NCBI GenBank assembly: GCA_964596535.1
Contig: CAZQUR010000004.1
Span: 1 to 64,000, forward strand
DNA: 64,000 nucleotides
Origin: GCA-002779465 sp964596535
GTDB lineage: Bacteria > Desulfobacterota > Desulfobacteria > Desulfobacterales > UBA2156
Direction of reading: 5' to 3'
This document shows, piece by piece, positions 32,914-41,066 of this stretch. Position 1 is the first letter of the stretch. Every line of letters starts with the position of its first letter. The notes under the pieces were generated by a model. That model was not told the origin of the DNA and made no database searches. It saw only the letters and a program-made list of their open reading frames with translations. The position numbers were made by a program, and so were the translations under genes.

Positions 32914-33411
32914 TCATTCCTTTTCCTTGGCCTTGGCGATATGCCCCATGAGGCCGCCGTCTTGAATGATGCGCTGCATAAAGGGCGGAATCGGTTTGGA
33001 GGAGAAAACTGCGCCCGTGGTCAGGTTCGTGATTCTGCCCGATGACAGATCCGCTTCCACCGTGTCTCCTTCGGATACGCCCGCGACGGCGTCGCTGCTT
33101 TCCAGGATGGGCAGGCCCATGTTGAAGGCGTTGCGGTAGAAAATCCGGGCAAAACTTGCGGCGATGACGCAGGGGATGCCCCGGGCCTTGATGGCGATGG
33201 GGGCGTGTTCCCGGGAGGAACCGCATCCGAAATTGGTTCCCGCCACGATGATGTCTCCGGGCCCGGCGTCAAAGACGAATCGGGAGTCTTCATCTTCCAT
33301 GCAATGGGCCGCCAGTGCCTCCGGATCCGACTCATTGAGATACCGTGCGGGGATGATGGCGTCCGTGTCCACGTTGGCGCCGAACTTCCATGCTCTGCCC
33401 TGAAACCGCAT
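32914..33411 (-). CDS. leuD: 3-isopropylmalate dehydratase small subunit (LeuD) family
   Basis: A 165-residue swivel-domain subunit of the aconitase superfamily. FGANVDTDAIIPARYL and GTNFGCGSSREHAP are the family signatures and ASFARIFYRNAFNMGLP is also typical. At 165 residues it belongs to the short archaeal/homoaconitase-like type. It combines with the large subunit 11 bp upstream to isomerise or hydrate a 2- or 3-alkylmalate. Members with this form also serve as dimethylmalate or methylmalate dehydratases, so leucine biosynthesis is not certain. AGGAGG precedes the ATG. Confidence 0.88.
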   Translation of the reverse strand: MRFQGRAWKFGANVDTDAIIPARYLNESDPEALAAHCMEDEDSRFVFDAGPGDIIVAGTNFGCGSSREHAPIAIKARGIPCVIAASFARIFYRNAFNMGLPILESSDAVAGVSEGDTVEADLSSGRITNLTTGAVFSSKPIPPFMQRIIQDGGLMGHIAKAKEKE

Positions 33412-33422
33412 CGACTATCCTC

Positions 33423-34694
33423 CTAATATTGAACGCCAAGATCGTCCGGACCGGCGAGCCGCCCGAGTACCGCGGAGGCCGCGGCCACGGCCGGGTTGGA
33501 AAGATAGACTTCGCTTTTCCTGTGCCCCATGCGTCCCACGAAATTTCGGTTGGTGGTGGCCACCGCCCGTTCCCCCTCGGCCAAAATCCCCATGTATCCA
33601 CCCAGGCAGGGGCCGCAGGTGGGGGGACTGATGACCGCCCCGGCATCGAGAAAAACATCGAAAAGACCCTCTGCCAGGGCCTGTTTATAAATAGCGGGGG
33701 TGGCCGGGATGATGATAAGGCGCACACCCGGGGCCGCCTTTTGTCCCTTTAAGACTTTCGCCGCCGTCATTAAATCGGAAAGCCTGCCGTTGGTGCAGGA
33801 ACCGATCACCGCCTGATCGATGGGGACCTCTCCCACCGCGCGGATCCCCCGAACATTTTCGGGAAGGTGCGGGAAGGCCACCTGGGGCTCGATGCCCGAC
33901 ACGTCGATCTCCACGATGTCTTTGTACGATGCGTCCGGATCGCTTTCATAAAAACGGTAGGACCGCTTGGCCCGTTGATGCACATACGCTTCAACAACGC
34001 CGTCGGGAATGAAAATGCCGTTTTTCGCCCCCGCCTCGATGGCCATGTTGGCCATGGTGAACCGTTCGTCCATGGACAGGGTGTCGACGGTTTCCCCGGT
34101 GAATTCCATGGCCTGATAGAGGGCGCCGTCCACGCCGATCCTGCCGATGGTATACAGGATCAGATCCTTGCCGTCCACCCAGGGCCGGCGGCTTCCGGAA
34201 TAGACGAATTTCACCGTTTCCGGAACCCTGAACCACAGCCGGCCGGTGGCCATGACAGCGGCAAGGTCCGTGCTCCCGACGCCTGTGGCGAACGCGCCCA
34301 AGGCACCATAGGTGCAGGTGTGGCTGTCCGCGCCGATGACGAGATCCCCCGGCAGGACGATCCCCTGTTCCGGAAGCAACGCGTGTTCGATGCCGGCATT
34401 CCCGCCCTCGAAATAATGCGTCAAATCCTGTTCCCGGGCGAACCCGCGCATGAACGCACACTGCTGGGCGGACTTGATGTCCTTGTTGGGGGCGAAATGA
34501 TCCGCCACCAGGACCACCCGGTTTTTATCAAAAACATTCTCCCGCCCGGTTTTGCGGAACTGTTCGATGGCAATGGGCGCGGTAATGTCGTTTCCCAGGG
34601 CCGTATCCACCCGGGCGTCGATGAGATCCCCGGGACGGACCGCCTCTTTTCCGGCATGGGCGGCCAATATTTTTTCAGTGATGGTCATCCCCAT
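33423..34694 (-). CDS. leuC: 3-isopropylmalate dehydratase large subunit (LeuC) family
   Basis: A 423-residue [4Fe-4S] hydro-lyase of the short LeuC/HacA type. GADSHTCTYGALGAFATGVGSTDLA, GSCTNGRLSD and PPTCGPCLGGYMG carry the cluster cysteines and substrate-binding residues. With the adjacent small subunit it should interconvert an alkylmalate through an alkylmaleate. The co-directional HMG-CoA-lyase gene and absence of leuA/leuB hint at branched dicarboxylate catabolism, although ordinary leucine synthesis with genes elsewhere is possible. Two ATGs (34694, 34688) fit AAAGGA about 10-16 bases upstream. A sequence similar to the GntR palindrome lies at 34725-34742. Confidence 0.88.
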   Translation of the reverse strand: MGMTITEKILAAHAGKEAVRPGDLIDARVDTALGNDITAPIAIEQFRKTGRENVFDKNRVVLVADHFAPNKDIKSAQQCAFMRGFAREQDLTHYFEGGNAGIEHALLPEQGIVLPGDLVIGADSHTCTYGALGAFATGVGSTDLAAVMATGRLWFRVPETVKFVYSGSRRPWVDGKDLILYTIGRIGVDGALYQAMEFTGETVDTLSMDERFTMANMAIEAGAKNGIFIPDGVVEAYVHQRAKRSYRFYESDPDASYKDIVEIDVSGIEPQVAFPHLPENVRGIRAVGEVPIDQAVIGSCTNGRLSDLMTAAKVLKGQKAAPGVRLIIIPATPAIYKQALAEGLFDVFLDAGAVISPPTCGPCLGGYMGILAEGERAVATTNRNFVGRMGHRKSEVYLSNPAVAAASAVLGRLAGPDDLGVQY

Positions 34695-34724
34695 CGCAGG
34701 TGATTCCTTTCCCCGATCCGATTG

Positions 34725-34742
34725 ACGTATAAATGTATATTG
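34725..34742. promoter_or_regulatory. Candidate second GntR operator upstream of leuC
   Basis: ACGTATAAATGTATATTG shares 12 of 18 bases, in the same phase, with the core ACGTATAAGCTTATACGT of the perfect palindrome at 2055-2084. It lies in the leuC promoter region on the minus strand, where TTGACA followed by TATACA is recognisable. The divergent gene at 34898 could also be affected. Binding is inferred from similarity only. Confidence 0.4.
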
Positions 34743-34897
34743 ACATACTTTTAATTGTTGTCAAGGGCCTCTTGAACGCACAAAAAGCCGGAACCCCGCT
34801 ATCTTTTCCCCGTCCATGGCGGGTGTCCATTGACAAGGGACGCCGGTTTTTATATCCCTTTATACACCTTTTCACCCGAAACAAAAGGAGACGCTTC

Positions 34898-35653
34898 ATG
34901 GCCGATGCTCCCCTGGTATTCGAGGCCCTGGACCGGGAGGACAGAGCCCGGTTCATTCTGGACATCTTTCACCGGATCCTCATCCATTACGCCCTGTGGT
35001 TCACGGAAATCCGGCACCAGATGGGGCCGGACAAGGCCTTGGAGATGCTGGGGGCGGCCTGGGATCGGGGCTATCCGATCCAGATGCGCCGTCTTTCCAA
35101 ACTCCTTCATTTCAACCTTGAAAACAACCTCCCCGAAGCCCTTCTGAACATGCCCTTGGAGGCGCAAAAGGCCCTCCTGGAAGGGGTCGCCGCCAACTGG
35201 CTGGCCAATGACGGGGTATGGTTCCAGGCCGTGGAGTTTTCCAGCGGCATGGTGGATGCCAAGCGGTGCAACGACGCCTGCTGGGGGCATTTCTCCCCCT
35301 TCGAAGCCTGGTCCATCAAGCGCTTTGCATCCATTCCGGAAAATGCGGGGCTGGAAGGACTCAAAACCGCATTGACCTATCGCATCTACGCCTTGATCAA
35401 CCGGTATTCCGTCATCGATGAGGGTCCCGATGCCTTTCTTTTCCAAATGAACGACTGCCGGGTGCAATCCGCCCGAAAGCGCAAAGGGCTGGACGATTAC
35501 CCCTGCAAGTCCGGCGGCATGGTGGAATATACCTATTTCGCCAAGGCCATGGATCCGCGCATTCACGTGGAGTGCATCGGGTGTCCCCCGGATCCCCACC
35601 CCGATGAATGGTTCTGCTGCTGGCGCTTTTCGATCCCCGACGCGGCTTCTTGA
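34898..35653 (+). CDS. DUF6125-like Cys-containing protein
   Basis: A 251-residue soluble protein resembling the DUF6125/L-2-amino-thiazoline-4-carboxylate-hydrolase-like group frequent in Desulfobacterota. Recognisable pieces are HYALWFTEIRHQMG near the N-terminus, NDGVWFQAVEF in the middle, and a C-terminal Cys-rich segment HVECIGCPPDPHPDEWFCCW that could bind zinc or a cluster; CNDACW adds two further cysteines. Function unknown. AAAGGAG is seven bases before the ATG at 34898, although the frame is open for 55 codons farther upstream. It is divergent from leuC and 22 bp ahead of an alcohol dehydrogenase gene with which it is probably co-transcribed. Confidence 0.75.
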   Translation: MADAPLVFEALDREDRARFILDIFHRILIHYALWFTEIRHQMGPDKALEMLGAAWDRGYPIQMRRLSKLLHFNLENNLPEALLNMPLEAQKALLEGVAANWLANDGVWFQAVEFSSGMVDAKRCNDACWGHFSPFEAWSIKRFASIPENAGLEGLKTALTYRIYALINRYSVIDEGPDAFLFQMNDCRVQSARKRKGLDDYPCKSGGMVEYTYFAKAMDPRIHVECIGCPPDPHPDEWFCCWRFSIPDAAS

Positions 35654-35675
35654 AACCGGGGATGCAAGAGATTCC

Positions 35676-36719
35676 ATGAAAGCCCTGATTCTACGACAAG
35701 TCACCGATATGGCCCAAAATACCGCACCCCTGGATCTTGTGGAACGCCTGGTTCCGGTGCCGGGCGAAAACGAAATCCGGATCAACGTCACCGTGTGCGG
35801 CGTCTGCCACACGGAACTGGACGAGATCGAGGGCCGGACACCGCCGAGTGTTTTTCCCATGATTCCGGGGCACCAGGTGGTGGGCAGGGTGGCGGAAAGG
35901 GGTCCCGGGGCACATCGGTTCCGCATCGGGGACCGGGTGGGGGTGGCCTGGATTTTTTCCGCCTGCGGCGCCTGCGGCCACTGCATCAACGGGGAGGAAA
36001 ACCTGTGCCCGGATTTTCAAGCCACGGGAAGGGACGCGCCCGGCGGCTATGCCGAGTCCATGACCGCCAAAGAAGACTTTGTATTTCAAATCCCTCCTGT
36101 TTTCTCGGACGCCGAGGCCGCGCCCATGTTGTGCGCCGGGGCCATCGGCATGCGGTCCCTGCGCCTTTCCGGGATCCGAAACGGTCAACGGCTGGGATTG
36201 ACCGGTTTCGGAGCGTCCGCCCACCTCGTGATTCAAACGGTGCGGCACGGGTATCCCGGCACACGGATCTACGTCTTCGCCCGAAGCGCGGCCGAGCGGG
36301 AATTCGCGCTGACACTCGGGGCGGTCTGGGCGGGGGATACCACCGAAACACCGCCGGAAAAGCTGGACGCCGTCATCGACACCACGCCGGCCTGGAAACC
36401 GGTGGTGGAAGCGCTGAAACACCTCAAGCCGGGCGGCCGGCTGATCATCAATGCCATCCGCAAGGAAGACGCCGATAAAAAAGAACTCCTCCGCCTCGAT
36501 TATCCCGAACACCTGTGGCTGGAAAAAGAGATCAAGAGTGTGGCCAATGTGGCCCGAAAAGACGTGAGCGATTTCCTGCGTGCAGCCGCGGAAATCCCCA
36601 TCAAGCCGCACATCCGGGAGTTCCCCCTGGAAAAGGCCAATGAGGCGCTGATGGAACTGAAAAAAAGAAAAGCCCGGGGGGCCAAAGTCCTGCGGATCCG
36701 TCACCCGGACCAAGAGTAG
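35676..36719 (+). CDS. Zinc-dependent alcohol dehydrogenase (MDR family)
   Basis: A 347-residue medium-chain dehydrogenase/reductase. The catalytic-zinc residues appear in GVCHTELDEIEG and PGHQVVG, and the four structural-zinc cysteines in CGACGHCINGEENLC. The cofactor domain carries LTGFGASAH, a variant of the usual G-x-G-x-x-G. It should oxidise an alcohol or reduce an aldehyde with NAD(P). It follows the DUF6125-like gene closely and the two probably work together, but the substrate is unknown. The Shine-Dalgarno is weak. The upstream frame is open to 35604, but the ATG at 35676 matches the usual N-terminus (MKALILRQ). Confidence 0.9.
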   Translation: MKALILRQVTDMAQNTAPLDLVERLVPVPGENEIRINVTVCGVCHTELDEIEGRTPPSVFPMIPGHQVVGRVAERGPGAHRFRIGDRVGVAWIFSACGACGHCINGEENLCPDFQATGRDAPGGYAESMTAKEDFVFQIPPVFSDAEAAPMLCAGAIGMRSLRLSGIRNGQRLGLTGFGASAHLVIQTVRHGYPGTRIYVFARSAAEREFALTLGAVWAGDTTETPPEKLDAVIDTTPAWKPVVEALKHLKPGGRLIINAIRKEDADKKELLRLDYPEHLWLEKEIKSVANVARKDVSDFLRAAAEIPIKPHIREFPLEKANEALMELKKRKARGAKVLRIRHPDQE

Positions 36720-36753
36720 CAGACCCTTTCAAACTCTTTCGGTGCGTGATCCG

Positions 36754-36926
36754 CTAGGTAACGGGCCTGCACCCTTTTTTCACCAGAAGCGCCGTCACCG
36801 CTTCCATGGCTTCTTCCACGGAAAGGTGCTCCATGTTGAGGACCAGGTCGTAATTCAGCGGGTCGGCCACATCCGCGTTAAGGGAAGTGCGCGTCCCAAA
36901 ATCCGCCCCCACGACGCCGCCGGTCC
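36754..36926 (-). pseudogene. C-terminal remnant of a cytidylate-kinase-like protein
   Basis: On the minus strand, directly after the glutamate dehydrogenase stop, an open stretch reads FGTRTSLNADVADPLNYDLVL and then NMEHLSVEEAMEAVTALL before TAA. This is the wording of the C-terminus of cytidylate-kinase-like (AAK6-type) proteins. No start or kinase P-loop is present: upstream the frame runs into gdhA coding sequence in another phase. It looks like the tail of a gene removed by a deletion or rearrangement. The identification rests on about 45 residues. Confidence 0.45.
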
Positions 36927-38279
36927 TTACACCAACCCCTGGTCCATCATGGCCTCCACCACTTTCACGAAACCGGCGATGTTCGCCCCCCGGACATAAT
37001 TTCCGGGCGTGCCGTAGGCCGCGGCGGCGTCCAGGCACGTGCGGTGGATACTGCGCATGATCATCTGCAGGCGCTGGTCCACCTCCTCGCGGGTCCAGGA
37101 AATCCGCATGCTGTTCTGGGTCATTTCCAGCCCGGAAACCGAAACCCCGCCGGCATTGGCCGCTTTCCCCGGGCCGTACAGGATATGGCTGTCCAGGAAA
37201 AGATCCACGCCCTGGGGGACGGTGGGCATGTTGGCCCCTTCGCACACCACCTCCACGCCGTTTTGCACCAGGTTCCGGGCGTCTTTTTCGTTGATTTCAT
37301 TCTGCGTGGCGCTGGGGAATGCGCAGTGGGCCTTGTGGTTCCAAAGGGGATTATCGTCGAGGGCGGGGTCCACGGGGGTGTAAACGGCCTTGGGATACGC
37401 ATCGGCATATTCCTTGATCCGGCCGCGCTTGACGTTTTTCAGGCGTTTCACAAAGGAAAGCTTTTCCCGGTCGATCCCCTCTTCATCGAAAATATACCCG
37501 GAAGAATCGGAGAGGGTGACGGGGAGGGCATCGAAATCCAGCAGTTTTTCGACCGTGAACTGGGCCACGTTCCCGGATCCGGAGACCAAACAGATTTTGC
37601 CCTCCAGGGTTTTGTTTTGCGTTGCCAGCATTTCCGAGGCGAAATAGACGCTCCCGTAACCGGTGGCCTCGGGCCGGATGAGGCTCCCGCCCCAGTTGAG
37701 ATTCTTCCCGGTCAAAACCCCCGTGAATTCATTGGTCAATTTTTTGTACATCCCGAACAGATACCCGATTTCCCGTGCCCCCACGCCGATGTCCCCGGCC
37801 GGAACATCCGTGTTGGGCCCGATGTGCCGGAAAAGCTCGCACATGAAGCTCTGGCAGAAACGCATCACCTCGGTGTCGGATTTCCCCTTGGGATCGAAGT
37901 CGGAGCCCCCTTTCCCGCCGCCCATGGGAAGGGTGGTCAGGGCGTTCTTGAAGACCTGTTCGAAGGCAAGGAATTTGAGGATCCCCAGGTTCACGGAAGG
38001 ATGAAACCGGAGCCCCCCTTTGTAAGGTCCGATGGCGTTGTTCATCTCCACCCGGAATCCGCGATTCACATAAACCTCTCCCCGATCATCCATCCAGGGG
38101 ACCCGGAACAGGATCACGCGGTCCGGCTCCACCAGCCGCTCCAGGATCTTGGCCTTCCGGTATTCAGGGAATCGATCCAACACCGGCATGATGGATTCCA
38201 CCACCTCCCCCACCGCCTGATGGAATTCCCGTTCATTGGGATCCTTGTCTTTCACCACCTTCAAAACGTCTTCTTTCAT
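36927..38279 (-). CDS. gdhA: NADP-type glutamate dehydrogenase
   Basis: A 450-residue hexameric-type glutamate dehydrogenase that aminates 2-oxoglutarate with ammonia and NAD(P)H in the cytoplasm. The substrate lysine motif LPMGGGKGGSDFDPKGKS, the N-terminal block GPYKGGLRFHPSVN and the nucleotide-binding SGSGNVAQ are intact, and length matches E. coli GdhA. Two ATGs lie at 38282 and 38279; AGGAGG is too close to the first, so the second is chosen. The gene is convergent with the alcohol dehydrogenase gene and divergent from the exported-protein gene at 38442. Nothing suggests a link to either neighbour. Confidence 0.95.
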   Translation of the reverse strand: MKEDVLKVVKDKDPNEREFHQAVGEVVESIMPVLDRFPEYRKAKILERLVEPDRVILFRVPWMDDRGEVYVNRGFRVEMNNAIGPYKGGLRFHPSVNLGILKFLAFEQVFKNALTTLPMGGGKGGSDFDPKGKSDTEVMRFCQSFMCELFRHIGPNTDVPAGDIGVGAREIGYLFGMYKKLTNEFTGVLTGKNLNWGGSLIRPEATGYGSVYFASEMLATQNKTLEGKICLVSGSGNVAQFTVEKLLDFDALPVTLSDSSGYIFDEEGIDREKLSFVKRLKNVKRGRIKEYADAYPKAVYTPVDPALDDNPLWNHKAHCAFPSATQNEINEKDARNLVQNGVEVVCEGANMPTVPQGVDLFLDSHILYGPGKAANAGGVSVSGLEMTQNSMRISWTREEVDQRLQMIMRSIHRTCLDAAAAYGTPGNYVRGANIAGFVKVVEAMMDQGLV

Positions 38280-38360
38280 CATCCCTCCTTTTTCATCCTC
38301 TCCACATCCCGAATGACGGAGTCCCTTTCCCCTGATTGCAGTTCATTCTTGACACTTGTC

Positions 38361-38400
38361 TTGACTTTTGACAAAGTATTCCAAAGGTTATTAATGTACC
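38361..38400 (+). promoter_or_regulatory. Candidate sigma-70 promoter
   Basis: TTGACA in the stretch CTTTTGACAAAG is followed after about 16-18 bp by ATTAAT/TAATGT. The sequence lies in the 162-bp gap between divergent gdhA and the exported-protein gene, and may drive that gene and the following ketoreductase cluster, which begins only 54 bp beyond it. A second TTGAC(T/A) just upstream makes the exact boxes uncertain. Confidence 0.4.
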
Positions 38401-38441
38401 CGTTACGACAAATGAAAACAAGCGTAAAGGAGTTTCTCCGA

Positions 38442-39017
38442 ATGGAAAAAGCGCTGAGACGGATCCCCCGGGCCGTCGGGGTCATGATTCTCTTTTTCAT
38501 GACAACCGGAACGGCTTTCGGGGCGGAAAGCCCGTTATATCTGAAAAACAACATTCACGCCCAGCAGGGAAGGCGCGACATCAAGGCCAGTTATGCCAAC
38601 TGGACCGATCCGGGGGCCGGACATATCATCATTCCCGTCAACACTCCGGTGATCTTTGAAAGAGGCGGGCATATCCGGCGGTCCGTTTTCACCATCGTGT
38701 TACCGGAATCGGGGAAAAAGATTCTCTTCGAATTCGACAAAAAACGCATGGCCATGGAACCGGAAGCATACTGGAAGTTGATCGCTTCCCCGGACAAGGT
38801 GGACCTGACCCTCTTTTCCAAGATTGATCAAAGGGGAATTCAGGAGGGAAAGGCGTATCCCGGGATGACGAAAGACGGCGTCCGGATCGCATTGGGATAT
38901 CCCGCCGCCCACCAGACGCCCTCGCTCACGGAAAACCGATGGGTCTACTGGACCAATCGCTTCCGAAGCGTTGCGGTGACATTCGGCCCCGACAACAAAG
39001 TGACCGCCGTTCGGTAA
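38442..39017 (+). CDS. Exported SmpA/OmlA-like protein
   Basis: A 191-residue exported protein. A signal peptide (VMILFFMTTGTAFG, cleavage before AES) leads to a beta-rich mature part. The end of the protein, GMTKDGVRIALGYPAAHQTPS then RWVYWTNRF, matches the SmpA/OmlA/BamE-type fold in which a GM-x-x-x-V-x-x-x-LG-x-P helix precedes a Trp/Tyr-rich strand. It should sit in the periplasm or at the outer membrane; no lipobox is evident. AAAGGAG (38426-38432) selects the ATG at 38442, though the same frame stays open far upstream through antisense of gdhA. Position just ahead of the acyl-lipid cluster suggests an envelope role. Confidence 0.8.
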   Translation: MEKALRRIPRAVGVMILFFMTTGTAFGAESPLYLKNNIHAQQGRRDIKASYANWTDPGAGHIIIPVNTPVIFERGGHIRRSVFTIVLPESGKKILFEFDKKRMAMEPEAYWKLIASPDKVDLTLFSKIDQRGIQEGKAYPGMTKDGVRIALGYPAAHQTPSLTENRWVYWTNRFRSVAVTFGPDNKVTAVR

Positions 39018-39071
39018 GGATTCTTTCATTCAATCACCTTTCCCTTGCCCATTCGATCAAAGGCATCGGTC

Positions 39072-39809
39072 ATGCAATCGTGCGCTTCCCGTAAAATCGC
39101 CTTGATCACCGGAGGAAGCCGGGGTATCGGTGCCGCCGTTTCCTGCGCGCTCGCCCGGGACGGATTCGACATCTGGCTGAATTACCGCAACAACCACGAT
39201 GCCGCCGCTGGGGTCGCCCATGCGGTGGAAACGATTGGAAGCGCCTGCCGCCTTGTTCCCTTCGACGTGACCGATCCGGAAAAGATCGAAGCACTGCTGG
39301 GAACGCTCCTGGAGACCCAAACCCCCTATGCTCTGGTCAACAATGCCGGCTTCAGCCGGGACGCCCTCATGGTCTGGATGACCCGATCGGAATGGAAAAC
39401 CGTACTGTCCGTTTCCCTAAACGGCTTTTTCCACGTCACCAAGCCGGTGCTCCACGCCATGCTCCGGAAACGGGAAGGACGGATCATCAACATCGTTTCC
39501 ACCTCAGGCGAAAGCGGCATGCCCGGACAGGTCAATTACAGCGCCGCCAAAGCCGGGCTCATCGGCGCCACCAAGGCCCTGGCCAAGGAAGTGGGCAAGC
39601 GGAATGTACTGGTCAATGCGGTGTCTCCCGGATTCATTCAGACGGAAATGACCGAAAAACTTCCGGGGGACAAGATTCTCCCCACGATTCCCTTGGGACG
39701 GTTCGGGACCCCCCAAGAAGTCGCCGCCGTGGTTTCTTTTCTGTGTTCGGAAAAGGCCGCTTATATCACAGGCCAGGTGATCGGCGTGAACGGGGGCATC
39801 TATATATAA
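39072..39809 (+). CDS. fabG: 3-oxoacyl-ACP reductase (FabG family)
   Basis: A 245-residue short-chain dehydrogenase. The NADPH motif is ITGGSRGIGAA, with VNNAGFSRDALM, catalytic Ser in IVSTSGESG, and Tyr/Lys in YSAAKAG; the C-terminal ITGQVIGVNGGIYI is typical of FabG. It reduces the 3-oxoacyl-ACP formed by ketosynthases. It is the first enzyme of a tightly packed set of ketosynthase, ACP, dehydratase and export genes (39072-60381) and corresponds in role to ApeQ of aryl-polyene clusters. The ATG at 39072 fits AAAGG upstream better than the TTG at 39045. Confidence 0.92.
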   Translation: MQSCASRKIALITGGSRGIGAAVSCALARDGFDIWLNYRNNHDAAAGVAHAVETIGSACRLVPFDVTDPEKIEALLGTLLETQTPYALVNNAGFSRDALMVWMTRSEWKTVLSVSLNGFFHVTKPVLHAMLRKREGRIINIVSTSGESGMPGQVNYSAAKAGLIGATKALAKEVGKRNVLVNAVSPGFIQTEMTEKLPGDKILPTIPLGRFGTPQEVAAVVSFLCSEKAAYITGQVIGVNGGIYI

Positions 39810-39845
39810 CCCATCGGGCTTGCACGGCCCGGTAGTAAGGGACCC

Positions 39846-41066
39846 ATGCATCGCGTCGCCATCACCGGTATCGGGATCGTTTCCTGCCTGGGCAATGACA
39901 TCCGCTCCGTTTCCACGGCGCTCCGGGAAGGAAAATCAGGGGTTGTCGTGGATCCCCGGCGTATACAACTGGGATTTCGAAGTCCCCTCACCGGAACCAT
40001 TGCGAATTTTGAGTTAACGTCTCCCCTTCACCGGAAATATCGAAAAACCATGCCCGATTTTTCCGTGTGGGCGTACGGAGGCGTGCTGGAAGCCCTCCGG
40101 ATGGCGGGTCTTTATCCCGGGGCAATCCAAAACGAAGAAACCGGCCTGATATTCGGCTGCGATTCCAGTTGCGGGGCGGCTGTCCAGCAGGTGGACCTGC
40201 TGAAAAAACATCGGGAAACCAAATCCATCGGAAGCGGTTGGATCTTTCGTTCCATGACCTCCAATGTCACCATGAACCTGAACACCATCCTGAAAACCCG
40301 GGGCGCGTGCTGGACCGTCAGCGCCGCCTGTTCCAGCGGCGGGCATGCCGTGGGACAGGCCGCCGATCTCATCGCTTCGGGAAGACAGGAGCGGGTCATT
40401 TGCGGGGGTGCCCAGGAAATCAATTGGGAAACGGTGTGCAGCTTTGACGGATTGGGGGCCTTTTCCACGCGGATCCAGGATCCGGAAACCGCATCCCGGC
40501 CATTTGACCGGGACCGGGACGGATTGGTTCCCGGCGGTGGCGCCGCCGCCCTGGTGCTGGAACGGATGGACAGGGCCCAAGGCCGGAATGCGCCGATTCT
40601 GGGGGAAATCCTTTCCTATGCTTTTTCTTCAGACGGCGCGTTTCTCTACGTGCCCAGCCGGGACGGCCTGAAACGGGCCATGCAACAGGCCTTGAAACGC
40701 GCCCGCATGACGCCTTCGGATATCGGCTACATCTGCGCCCACGCCACGTCCACCCAGGAAGGGGACGCCGCCGAAGCGGAAAACATTTATGCGGTCTTTT
40801 CGGATCGCTGCCCGCCCGTTTCGTCCACCAAGTCCATGACCGGCCATGAACTGTGGATGTCGGGCGCCTCCCAGGTCGTATACTCCACGCTGATGGCCCG
40901 AGACAATTTCATCGCGGCGAACATGAATTTCACGGCCCCGGACGAACACACGAAGAAATTGAACATCGTCACGGAAACGCAACACAAAGGGCCCGAAACC
41001 GTCATGTGCAACTCCGCCGGGTTCGGGGGGACCAATTCCTGCCTGATTTTGGGGTTTGCGCGATGA
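39846..41066 (+). CDS. Beta-ketoacyl-ACP synthase I/II-like, catalytic Cys present
   Basis: A 406-residue thiolase-fold condensing enzyme. The catalytic triad is complete: C162 in SAACSSGGHA, His in CAHATSTQEGD and His in MTGHELWMSGA. It should extend an acyl-ACP with malonyl-ACP. It resembles FabB/ApeR-type ketosynthases rather than FabF of primary metabolism. The stop overlaps the next gene's ATG (ATGA). As one of six ketosynthase-fold proteins in the cluster it probably handles one particular chain length or initiation step, which the sequence alone does not reveal. Confidence 0.92.
   Translation: MHRVAITGIGIVSCLGNDIRSVSTALREGKSGVVVDPRRIQLGFRSPLTGTIANFELTSPLHRKYRKTMPDFSVWAYGGVLEALRMAGLYPGAIQNEETGLIFGCDSSCGAAVQQVDLLKKHRETKSIGSGWIFRSMTSNVTMNLNTILKTRGACWTVSAACSSGGHAVGQAADLIASGRQERVICGGAQEINWETVCSFDGLGAFSTRIQDPETASRPFDRDRDGLVPGGGAAALVLERMDRAQGRNAPILGEILSYAFSSDGAFLYVPSRDGLKRAMQQALKRARMTPSDIGYICAHATSTQEGDAAEAENIYAVFSDRCPPVSSTKSMTGHELWMSGASQVVYSTLMARDNFIAANMNFTAPDEHTKKLNIVTETQHKGPETVMCNSAGFGGTNSCLILGFAR

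Noticed and set aside
37044..38441. Upstream extension of the exported-protein gene
   Set aside because: It runs antisense through gdhA; the signal peptide and ribosome site place the start at 38442.
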